A stretch of DNA of 5,867 nucleotides from Ruminiclostridium sp. GTDB taxonomy: Bacteria; Bacillota_A; Clostridia; Oscillospirales; Ruminococcaceae. Where the stretch lies: positions 1 to 5,867 of the forward strand of contig JAFZOA010000403.1 of NCBI GenBank assembly GCA_017550775.1, read 5' to 3'. Of the stretch, positions 1-5,867 are shown in pieces. The position numbers were made by a program, and so were the translations under genes. The notes under the pieces were generated by a model that was given only the letters and a program-made list of their open reading frames with translations, searched no databases and had not been told where the DNA came from. Position 1 is the first letter of the stretch. Each line of letters begins with the position of its first letter.

Positions 1-20
1 AGGAAATATAACAATCACAT

Positions 21-29
21 AAGGAAGGA
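21..29 (+). promoter_or_regulatory. Ribosome binding site of purC
   Basis: AAGGAAGGA lies 7 bases before the ATG at 37 and fixes that start. The rest of the leader (1-20) is AT-rich and shows no recognisable promoter or riboswitch. A TAA at 20-22 could be the stop of an upstream gene, but the window begins too close to tell. Whether purC is the first gene of the operon cannot be seen. Confidence 0.75.
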
Positions 30-36
30 CAACACT

Positions 37-744
37 ATGGAAAAGAAAGAACAGCTCTACGAAGGAAAAGCCAAGAAGGTATTCGCTACCGACGACCCCG
101 ATCTCGTGATCGTCTCCTACAAGGACGACGCCACCGCTTTCAACGGCCTCAAAAAAGGTACTATCGAAGGCAAGGGCGTTATCAACAACAAGATGACCAA
201 CTATATGTTCAAGCTTCTCGAAAAGGAAGGCGTTCCGACTCACTTCGTCGAGGAACTCTCCGACCGCGAGACCCTTGTTAAGAAGGTAGAGATCGTACAG
301 CTCGAAGTCATCATCAGAAACGTCGCAGCCGGAAGCTTCTCAAAACGCATGGGCGTTGAGGAGGGCAAGGCTCTGCTCACTCCTATCCTTGAATACAGCT
401 ACAAGAACGACGACCTCGGCGATCCCTTCATCAACGACTACTACGCTCTCGCACTCGGCATCGCCACGAAGGAAGAGCTCGACACTATCGCAAAGTACGC
501 GTTCAAGGTCAATGAGTTCATGCTCAAATACTTCAAGGAGATCGGCATAGACCTCATCGACTTCAAGATCGAATTCGGCCGCTTCAAGGGACAGATCCTG
601 CTCGCAGACGAGATCTCCCCCGACACCTGCCGCTTCTGGGACAGCAAGACCCACGAAAAGCTGGACAAGGACCGCTTCCGCAGAGACATGGGCGGCGTTG
701 AGGACGCTTACAAGGAGATCAGAAGAAGAATTTTCGGCGAATAA
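37..744 (+). CDS. purC: Phosphoribosylaminoimidazole-succinocarboxamide synthase (SAICAR synthetase)
   Basis: PurC joins CAIR and aspartate using ATP to make SAICAR in de novo purine synthesis, in the cytoplasm. The protein has 235 residues, the usual bacterial length (about 235-240). It begins with the nucleotide-binding strand YEGKAKKVF (8-16). It then carries RNVAAGS (94-100), the second family signature, and LIDFKIEFG (173-181), the classic SAICAR synthetase signature. [12 protein letters not shown] (191-202) and [10 protein letters not shown] (211-220) complete the active-site region. All are intact. One small oddity is Gln88 in VQLEVIIRN, where B. subtilis and E. coli have Pro. The gene ends 27 bases before the purF-like gene and is probably cotranscribed with it. 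Isoleucine codons are almost all ATC (16 of 18), unlike purN further down. The identification is secure. Confidence 0.97.
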   Translation: MEKKEQLYEGKAKKVFATDDPDLVIVSYKDDATAFNGLKKGTIEGKGVINNKMTNYMFKLLEKEGVPTHFVEELSDRETLVKKVEIVQLEVIIRNVAAGSFSKRMGVEEGKALLTPILEYSYKNDDLGDPFINDYYALALGIATKEELDTIAKYAFKVNEFMLKYFKEIGIDLIDFKIEFGRFKGQILLADEISPDTCRFWDSKTHEKLDKDRFRRDMGGVEDAYKEIRRRIFGE

Positions 745-771
745 GCCGCATATTGAAAGGTTTGGTATCTA

Positions 772-2193
772 ATGGGCGGTTTTTTCGGTGCGATCTCGCA
801 CAACGACTGCATTTCCGACGTATTCTTCGGTACGGACTATCACTCCCACCTCGGGACAAGACGCGGAGGTATGGCGGCATACGACCCTGAGATCGGCTTC
901 CAGAGAAGCATCCACAGCATTGAGAACTCTCCGTTCAGGACGAAGTTCGAGAGCGACGCGGCGGGTATCCGCGGAAAGCTTTGCATCGGCTGCATCAGCG
1001 ACAGCGACCCGCAGCCCATTCTCGTAACCTCAAAGCTCGGGCTGTACGCTATCTGCAACGTCGGTATCATCAACAACGCAAGAGAACTATACAACGAGCT
1101 GCTTGAAGGCGGCTGCGCTAACTTCGAGTCCATGAGCAGCGGAAACATCAACTCCAGCGCCCTTATCGGCGCTCTCATCGCTCAGAAGGGCAGCTTTACC
1201 GAGGGCATAAAGTACGCTCAGGAAAAGATCGACGGCACGCTCACCCTTATCATAATGACAAAAGACTGCATCATAGCGGCGCGCGACAAGCGAGGACGGC
1301 TCCCGATAGTGATCGGTAAGCGCAGCGACGGCTACTGCCTGTCTTTCGAGTCCTTCGCTTTCCAGAAGCTCGGCTATTCGACCTTCCGCGAGCTTGCCGC
1401 CGGTGAGATAGTAAAGCTCACCGCGGACGGCTGTGAAACCCTCGAACCCGGCTCCTACAATATGAGGATATGCACATTCCTGTGGACTTATTACGGCTAC
1501 CCGAACGCAGTCTATGAAGGTGTGAACGTCGAGGTCATGCGCGCCCGCAACGGCGAGATCATGGCGGAGACCGACATCAAGAACGGACGGCTCCCCGATG
1601 TGGATTATGTATGCGGCGTTCCGGACTCCGGCATTCCGCACGCTATCGGCTACGCCAACAAGAGCGGCATACCTTTCGCCCGCCCGTTCATCAAATATAC
1701 CCCGACATGGCCGCGAAGCTTCATGCCCCAGACCCAGGCTATGCGCAACAGAGTGGCGAAAATGAAGCTTATCCCGGTACATGAGCTTATCGAGGGGAAA
1801 AAGCTGCTGTTCGTGGACGACAGTATCGTGCGCGGGACTCAGATGCGCGAGACCGTCGAGTTTCTGTACGAGAACGGCGCAAAGGAAGTTCACATGAGGT
1901 CGGCATGCCCGCCGATCATGTACGGCTGCAAGTACCTCAACTTCTCCCGCAGCAACTCAGAGCTCGACCTTATCGCTCGTCAGATAATACAGGAGCGCGA
2001 GGGAGAAGATGGTGTAAAGTATATCACGGAGTACAGCGACTCCTCCACCGAGCGCGGAAAGTTTCTGCGCGACGAGATATGCAGACGCTTAAAGCTCACT
2101 TCACTGGAGTTCCAGTCGCTCCCCGGTACGGTAAGAGCGGTCGGCTTGCAGGAATGCAAGCTCTGTACATACTGCTGGAACGGAAAGGAATAA
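772..2193 (+). CDS. purF: Amidophosphoribosyltransferase-like protein with a degenerate glutaminase domain
   Basis: PurF normally makes 5-phosphoribosylamine from PRPP and glutamine. This 473-residue protein has the full two-domain layout. The N-terminal Ntn domain (about 1-225) is degenerate. It starts MGGFFGA where PurF starts MCGI.G, so Gly2 replaces the Cys nucleophile. The in-frame codons back to the stop at 754-756 contain no Cys. The usual HNG reads NVG (96-98), the H.RY.T.G loop reads [10 protein letters not shown] (73-82), and the SSDTE site reads INSSA (126-130). The C-terminal phosphoribosyltransferase domain looks functional: [14 protein letters not shown] (282-295), [10 protein letters not shown] (315-325) and the PRPP loop [13 protein letters not shown] (345-357). 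Cys234, Cys386, Cys465 and Cys468 match the four [4Fe-4S] ligands of B. subtilis PurF. The start at 772 has GAAAGG 11 bases upstream. The position between purC and purM, 4 bases from purM, argues for a real role at step 1, possibly using free or delivered ammonia; that role is inference. I recall similar MGG-type proteins in Bacteroides annotated as PurF. Confidence 0.85.
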   Translation: MGGFFGAISHNDCISDVFFGTDYHSHLGTRRGGMAAYDPEIGFQRSIHSIENSPFRTKFESDAAGIRGKLCIGCISDSDPQPILVTSKLGLYAICNVGIINNARELYNELLEGGCANFESMSSGNINSSALIGALIAQKGSFTEGIKYAQEKIDGTLTLIIMTKDCIIAARDKRGRLPIVIGKRSDGYCLSFESFAFQKLGYSTFRELAAGEIVKLTADGCETLEPGSYNMRICTFLWTYYGYPNAVYEGVNVEVMRARNGEIMAETDIKNGRLPDVDYVCGVPDSGIPHAIGYANKSGIPFARPFIKYTPTWPRSFMPQTQAMRNRVAKMKLIPVHELIEGKKLLFVDDSIVRGTQMRETVEFLYENGAKEVHMRSACPPIMYGCKYLNFSRSNSELDLIARQIIQEREGEDGVKYITEYSDSSTERGKFLRDEICRRLKLTSLEFQSLPGTVRAVGLQECKLCTYCWNGKE

Positions 2194-2197
2194 CGAT

Positions 2198-3235
2198 ATG
2201 AAAGACAGTCATTCCGAAAGCTACAAGGCCGCGGGCGTTGACGTTACCGCGGGATACGAGGCTGTACGCCTCATGAAGGAGCACGTCGAGCGCACCCGCA
2301 TAAAGGGCGCTATCGACAGCATCGGCGGGTTCGGCGGTCTGTTCGAGCTCGACCCCAAGGAATACGACGACCCGGTGCTCGTGTCCGGAACGGACGGCGT
2401 GGGCACCAAGATAAAGCTCGCGTTCCTGCTTGACAAGCATGACACAATAGGTATAGACGCGGTGGCTATGTGCGTGAACGACATAGTCTGCTGCGGTGCG
2501 AAACCGTTGTTCTTCCTTGATTACATTGCCTGCGGGAAAAATGAACCGACCAAGATAGCGTCGATCGTCAAGGGCATCGCGGACGGCTGCGTTGAATCCG
2601 GCTGCGCTCTTATCGGCGGAGAGACCGCCGAGCACCCGGGACTTATGCCCGAGGATGAGTACGACGTCGGCGGTTTCTCCGTCGGCATCGTGAGCAAGAA
2701 GGCGATAATCGACGGCTCGAAGGTACAGGTTGGCGACACGATCATAGGACTTGCTTCCTCCGGCGTACACTCAAACGGGTTCTCGCTGGTGCGCAAGGTT
2801 TTCGGCATAGACAGGCGAGAGGTGCTTGACGAGAAGTTTCCGGACGGAAGGACTCTCGGCGAGACGCTCCTCACTCCTACGAACCTGTATGTAAAGCCGG
2901 TCCTTGACCTCATAAGCAAGGTAACGGTAAAGGCGATAAGCCACATCACCGGCGGCGGCTTCTACGAGAACATCCCGCGCTCGATACCGGACGGATTTAC
3001 TGCGGTAATCGACAAGGGAAGCTGGGAGATACCGTATATTTTCAAGCTTTTGCAGGAGCGCGGCGGCATAGACGAGCACGATATGTTCAATACTTTCAAT
3101 ATGGGTATCGGAATGTCGATAGTTGTACCGGCGGAGGAAGCGGACAAGGCGCTCGAAGCGCTGAACGCGTGCGGCTGTAAGGCATATAAGATAGGTACTA
3201 TCGACAAGGCCGACAAGGCTATCATCATAAAGTGA
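2198..3235 (+). CDS. purM: Phosphoribosylformylglycinamidine cyclo-ligase (AIR synthetase)
   Basis: PurM closes the imidazole ring, converting FGAM to AIR with ATP. The protein has 345 residues, close to the 346 of B. subtilis PurM, and reads collinearly with it from [11 protein letters not shown] at 6-16. Visible motifs are SGTDGVGTK (63-71), [11 protein letters not shown] (86-96), GGETAEHPG (140-148, where the usual Met is His), [11 protein letters not shown] (187-197), [13 protein letters not shown] (249-261) and FNMGIGM (300-306). This is the ATP-grasp-unrelated PurM/SelD/HypE fold, which works as a homodimer. The start is 4 bases after the purF-like stop. Its ribosome binding site (GAAAGGA, 2183-2189) lies inside the end of that gene, so translation of the two is probably coupled. 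The gene is intact and followed by a terminator-like hairpin. Confidence 0.97.
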   Translation: MKDSHSESYKAAGVDVTAGYEAVRLMKEHVERTRIKGAIDSIGGFGGLFELDPKEYDDPVLVSGTDGVGTKIKLAFLLDKHDTIGIDAVAMCVNDIVCCGAKPLFFLDYIACGKNEPTKIASIVKGIADGCVESGCALIGGETAEHPGLMPEDEYDVGGFSVGIVSKKAIIDGSKVQVGDTIIGLASSGVHSNGFSLVRKVFGIDRREVLDEKFPDGRTLGETLLTPTNLYVKPVLDLISKVTVKAISHITGGGFYENIPRSIPDGFTAVIDKGSWEIPYIFKLLQERGGIDEHDMFNTFNMGIGMSIVVPAEEADKALEALNACGCKAYKIGTIDKADKAIIIK

Positions 3236-3241
3236 CGACAA

Positions 3242-3266
3242 GGGCGCTGCTCATGCGGCAGCGTCC
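3242..3266 (+). terminator. Terminator-like hairpin between purM and purN
   Basis: GGGCGCTGC (3242-3250) pairs with GCAGCGTCC (3258-3266) around a 7-base loop. This gives nine pairs including one G-U, and TTTT follows at 3269-3272. It begins 7 bases after the purM stop. The T run is short and set off by GA, so this would be a weak or partial intrinsic terminator at best. It could also be an RNA-stability or processing element. It lies in the only gap over 30 bases between genes. No promoter for purN is obvious downstream, which favours read-through rather than a hard stop. Confidence 0.45.
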
Positions 3267-3305
3267 GATTTTCTGTGCAGGAAACTGTTTTACGGAGGAA
3301 ACACC

Positions 3306-3932
3306 ATGACAAACATCTCGGTACTCGTATCGGGCGGCGGTACGAACCTGCAGGCGCTCATAGACGCGCAGAAGCGCGGGGAGCTCGGCGGGGGGAACAT
3401 CACCTGCGTGATCTCGTCAAAGCCCGACGCATACGCGCTCAAACGCGCAAAGGACAACTTCATAAGAACGAGGGTGCTCGAACGGAAGGCGTATCCCGAC
3501 ATCGCGTCTTACAGCAAGGCTATGGTCGAGGCGCTTAAGGAAGCGGAGGCAGAGCTCGTGGTCTATGCCGGCTTCATGACCATTCTTGATGAGCAGGTAT
3601 GCGGCGCTTTCCCGAACAGGATGATGAACGTGCATCCGGCACTGATACCGTCGTTCTGCGGGAAGGGCTACTACGGTCTGAAGGTTCACGAGGAAGCGCT
3701 GAAAAAGGGTGTGAAGGTCACCGGAGCGACCGTGCATTTCGTGACCGAGGAGTGCGACGGAGGCCCAATAATACTGCAAAAGGCGGTAGAGGTAAGAAAC
3801 GGCGACACTCCCGAAATTTTGCAGAAGCGCGTCATGGAGCAGGCGGAATGGAAAATTCTTCCCGAAGCGGTACGTCTTTTCTGCGAGGGTAAGATAAGGG
3901 TGGAAAACGGCATTGCTGTCGTTGACCGGTAA
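3306..3932 (+). CDS. purN: Phosphoribosylglycinamide formyltransferase (GAR transformylase, folate-dependent)
   Basis: PurN transfers a formyl group from 10-formyltetrahydrofolate to GAR, making FGAR. The protein has 208 residues, a normal length. The phosphate-binding loop SGGGTNLQ is at 9-16. The catalytic triad known from E. coli PurN (Asn106, His108, Asp144) is present as Asn108 and His110 in NVHPALIP and Asp151 in ECDGGPIILQ. The stretch SFCGKGYYGLKVHE (116-129) is the variant loop common in clostridial PurN. GGAGG at 3294-3298 lies 7 bases before the ATG and supports this start. The gene follows purM after 70 bases containing a hairpin and ends 16 bases before purO. Isoleucine codon use (4 ATC, 6 ATA, 4 ATT) is far less biased than in purC, suggesting lower expression or a different history. 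Confidence 0.96.
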   Translation: MTNISVLVSGGGTNLQALIDAQKRGELGGGNITCVISSKPDAYALKRAKDNFIRTRVLERKAYPDIASYSKAMVEALKEAEAELVVYAGFMTILDEQVCGAFPNRMMNVHPALIPSFCGKGYYGLKVHEEALKKGVKVTGATVHFVTEECDGGPIILQKAVEVRNGDTPEILQKRVMEQAEWKILPEAVRLFCEGKIRVENGIAVVDR

Positions 3933-3934
3933 CG

Positions 3935-3941
3935 AAAGGAG
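3935..3941 (+). promoter_or_regulatory. Ribosome binding site that decides the purO start
   Basis: AAAGGAG lies 7 bases before the ATG at 3949. A longer in-frame reading from 3913 would add 12 residues, would overlap the end of purN by 20 bases, and has no such site before it. The archaeal-type cyclohydrolase homology also starts only after the ATG at 3949. Confidence 0.8.
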
Positions 3942-3948
3942 AAACAAT

Positions 3949-4665
3949 ATGGAGATCAACACTATCGAAAAGGAACTTGGAAGCCTCGCGTATCACGGCA
4001 GAGGCATAATCCTCGGCAAGTCGCCCGACGGTAAGAACGCCGTCATAGCGTACTTCATCATGGGCAGGAGCGAGAACAGCCGCAACCGCGTGTTCGTTGA
4101 GGACGGCTCCGGCATCCGCACTCAGGCTTTCGACCCCTCGAAGATGACTGACCCGCACCTCATCATCTACGCACCCGTAAAGGTGCTCGGCACAAAGACT
4201 ATCGTCACCAACGGCGACCAGACCGATACGATCTACGAGCAGATGGACAAGCAGCAGACCTTTGAGCAGTCCCTGCGCTTCCGTGAGTTCGAGGACGACA
4301 AGCCCAACTACACCCCCCGTATCTCCGGCATCGTACACGCGGACGGCGGGAACATGAACTACGCGCTCCACATCATCAAGAGCCTCGACGGAGACCCGGA
4401 ATGCTGCGTCCGCAACACCTACGCATACAGCTGCCCCAAGAGCGGCGAGGGACGCTTCATACACACCTATAAGGGCGCGGGCGACCCTCTCCCGAGCTTT
4501 GAGGGCGAACCCAAGCGCCTTACAATACCCGCGCTGGACATCGACAGCTTCACAAAGCTTGTCTGGGACAACCTCAACGCGGACAACAAGGTGTCGCTGT
4601 TCACCCGCTACATCGACATCGAGACCGGCAAATACGAATCGCGCATCGTTAACAAGAACGTCTGA
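3949..4665 (+). CDS. purO: IMP cyclohydrolase, archaeal PurO type
   Basis: This protein most likely closes the second purine ring, converting FAICAR to IMP, the last step of the pathway. It has 238 residues, somewhat longer than the roughly 200 of Methanothermobacter PurO. Recognisable PurO blocks are YHGRGIILGKSPDGK (15-29, matching YLGR...G of the archaeal protein), SENSRNRVF (41-49, matching the SRSFPNR region), VLGTKTIVTNGDQTDTIYEQM (about 79-99, matching the VSNGSHTDTI region) and NYTPRISGIV (120-129, matching NTPRIAA). PurO has an Ntn-hydrolase-like fold and is unrelated to the MGS-like cyclohydrolase half of ordinary PurH. The next gene encodes only the transformylase half of PurH, so the pair together replaces bifunctional PurH. 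The gene lies 16 bases after purN and 15 before the transformylase gene. The match is from remembered family sequences, but the context makes it strong. Confidence 0.9.
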   Translation: MEINTIEKELGSLAYHGRGIILGKSPDGKNAVIAYFIMGRSENSRNRVFVEDGSGIRTQAFDPSKMTDPHLIIYAPVKVLGTKTIVTNGDQTDTIYEQMDKQQTFEQSLRFREFEDDKPNYTPRISGIVHADGGNMNYALHIIKSLDGDPECCVRNTYAYSCPKSGEGRFIHTYKGAGDPLPSFEGEPKRLTIPALDIDSFTKLVWDNLNADNKVSLFTRYIDIETGKYESRIVNKNV

Positions 4666-4680
4666 ACGGAGGATAAAACT

Positions 4681-5856
4681 ATGACTGAACTCGAACTCAA
4701 ATACGGCTGTAACCCCAATCAGAAGCCGTCAAGAATATTTATGGAGAACGGCGAGCTCCCGATAGAGGTGCTCAACGGCAAGCCCGGCTACATCAACTTC
4801 ATGGACGCGTTCAACGGCTGGCAGCTCGTAAAGGAGCTCAAAAAGGCTACCGGACTTCCCGCGGCGACTTCCTTCAAGCACGTCTCCCCTGCCGGCGCTG
4901 CGGTTGGCATCGAGCTTACCGACACGCTGAAGAAGATCTACTGGGTGGATGATCTCGGAGAGCTCTCTCCCCTCGCCTGCGCATACGCAAGAGCAAGAGG
5001 CGCGGACAGAATGTCCTCCTACGGCGACTTCATCGCGCTTTCCGACACAGTCGACGTACCTACCGCAAAGATGATCCAGCGCGAGGTCTCCGACGGCGTC
5101 ATCGCTCCCGGCTATGAGCAGGAAGCGCTTGAAATACTCAAGTCCAAGCGCAAGGGGACATACAACATCATAAAGATCGACCCCGACTACACCCCCGCAC
5201 CCGTTGAGCGCAAGCAGGTCTACGGCATCACATTCGAGCAGGGCAGAAATGAGCTTGTCATCAACGACGAGCTGTTCGCGAACATTGTCACCGAGAACAA
5301 GAACATTCCCGAGGACGCTAAGCGCGACCTTGCTATCGCGATGATAACCCTCAAATACACCCAGTCCAACTCCGTAGCCTACGCGTGCGGAGGTCAGGCT
5401 ATCGGTATCGGCGCGGGTCAGCAGTCAAGAATACACTGCACACGCCTCGCCGGTCAGAAAGCCGACAACTGGTATCTCAGACAGTCCCCGCAGGTGCTCG
5501 GATTACAGTTCGTTGACACTATCCGCCGCGCAGACCGCGACAACGCGATAGACCTGTACATCGGCGAGGATTACATGGATGTCCTTGCGGAGGGTGCATG
5601 GCAGAACATCTTCAAGGTAAAGCCCGAGGTGTTCACCGTGGAGGAGAAGAAGAAGTGGCTCTCCACCATGAAGGGAGTTTCCCTCGGCTCGGACGCGTTC
5701 TTCCCCTTCGGCGACAACATCGAGCGCGCTCACCGCAGCGGCGTTGAGTTCATAGCGCAGCCCGGCGGCTCTATCCGCGACGACAACGTTATCGAGACCT
5801 GCAACAAGTACGGTATCGCTATGGCGTTCACGGGAATAAGACTGTTCCACCACTGA
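4681..5856 (+). CDS. purH: Stand-alone AICAR transformylase (PurH C-terminal domain only)
   Basis: The enzyme formylates AICAR to FAICAR using 10-formyltetrahydrofolate. It has 391 residues against about 510-590 for bifunctional PurH/ATIC. It starts directly at the transformylase domain (LKYGCNPNQKPSRIF, 6-20), with no MGS-like cyclohydrolase domain. The catalytic Lys-His pair (human ATIC Lys266/His267) is Lys66/His67 in SFKHVSPAGAAVG (64-76). Other conserved blocks are YARARGADRMSSYGDF (102-117), REVSDGVIAPGYE (134-146), KYTQSNSVAY (225-234), GAGQQSRIHCTRLAG (244-258), SDAFFPFGDN (337-346) and the C-terminal RLFHH. These match animal ATIC far better than E. coli PurH, which has KHANPCG. GGAGG at 4668-4672 lies 8 bases before the ATG. 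A tandem TGA TAG ends the gene. The cyclohydrolase step is supplied by the gene just upstream. Archaeal work has used the name purV for such a domain; purH is the usual label. Confidence 0.93.
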   Translation: MTELELKYGCNPNQKPSRIFMENGELPIEVLNGKPGYINFMDAFNGWQLVKELKKATGLPAATSFKHVSPAGAAVGIELTDTLKKIYWVDDLGELSPLACAYARARGADRMSSYGDFIALSDTVDVPTAKMIQREVSDGVIAPGYEQEALEILKSKRKGTYNIIKIDPDYTPAPVERKQVYGITFEQGRNELVINDELFANIVTENKNIPEDAKRDLAIAMITLKYTQSNSVAYACGGQAIGIGAGQQSRIHCTRLAGQKADNWYLRQSPQVLGLQFVDTIRRADRDNAIDLYIGEDYMDVLAEGAWQNIFKVKPEVFTVEEKKKWLSTMKGVSLGSDAFFPFGDNIERAHRSGVEFIAQPGGSIRDDNVIETCNKYGIAMAFTGIRLFHH

Positions 5857-5867
5857 TAGAAACAGTG

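Noticed and set aside
1..36. Purine or PRPP riboswitch, PurR box or promoter before purC
   Set aside because: Only 36 bases are available and none shows such elements. The true leader, if any, is outside the window.
754..774. The missing PurF cysteine might result from a wrong start choice
   Set aside because: Reading back in frame from the ATG at 772, codons to the stop at 754-756 give no Met-Cys or Cys. The next Met is residue 34 and is followed by Ala. Cys13 is not preceded by Met and cannot become N-terminal by ordinary processing.
1087..1893. Long antisense open frame of 268 codons inside the purF-like gene
   Set aside because: It lies opposite a clearly conserved protein and has no recognisable motif. 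It is explained by the GC-rich third positions of the plus-strand gene. The same holds for antisense frames at 2096-2770, 3417-3962 and 3832-4464.
1905..2201. Plus-strand out-of-frame reading overlapping the end of the purF-like gene and the purM start
   Set aside because: It is Arg-rich low-complexity translation in a shadow frame, with no conserved content. The frames at 788-1027, 3275-3538, 3599-3892 and 4499-4684 are the same kind.
3913..3948. Longer start for purO at 3913
   Set aside because: It would overlap purN, has no ribosome binding site, and adds 12 residues without family similarity. AAAGGAG before 3949 is well placed.
5857..5867. Terminator or next gene start after the transformylase gene
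   Set aside because: Only 11 bases remain, beginning with a second stop codon (TAG). Nothing further can be supported.

Overview
The window is one tightly packed, all-plus-strand purine biosynthesis cluster. It holds six complete genes: purC, a purF-like gene, purM, purN, an archaeal-type IMP cyclohydrolase (purO) and a stand-alone AICAR transformylase (the C-terminal half of a normal purH). Intergenic gaps are 27, 4, 70, 16 and 15 bases. About 99% of the window is accounted for, and there is no mobile element, tRNA, CRISPR array or long non-coding stretch.

The organism is probably a low-to-mid GC gut-type clostridium (Ruminococcus/Oscillospiraceae-like). This is an inference from the strong Shine-Dalgarno sites (GGAGG or AAAGGAG, 7-8 bases before most starts), the Bacillus/Clostridium-like PurM and PurN, and the GC-rich third positions that produce many long antisense shadow ORFs. 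The strong Shine-Dalgarno sites argue against Bacteroidetes, although the PurF-like protein resembles a type I recall from Bacteroides.

Layout: 1-36 is the leader and ribosome binding site of purC (upstream context cut off). 37-744 is purC. 772-2193 is the purF-like gene, 2198-3235 purM, 3306-3932 purN, 3949-4665 purO and 4681-5856 AICAR transformylase. A hairpin at 3242-3266, followed by a short T run, sits in the only sizeable gap (purM-purN) and may be a leaky terminator that divides the operon.

Together the genes cover PRPP to phosphoribosylamine (step 1), GAR to FGAR (PurN), FGAM to AIR (PurM), CAIR to SAICAR (PurC), AICAR to FAICAR (transformylase) and FAICAR to IMP (PurO). PurD, PurL/PurQ/PurS, PurE/PurK and PurB are not here and must lie elsewhere or just outside.

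Two things stand out. First, the PurF-like protein has lost the N-terminal cysteine nucleophile and, as far as I can align it by eye, the other glutamine-handling residues of its glutaminase domain. Its PRPP-binding motif and presumed Fe-S cysteines are kept. Second, the last two steps are split between an archaeal-type cyclohydrolase and a transformylase that reads much more like the animal ATIC C-terminal domain than like E. coli PurH.
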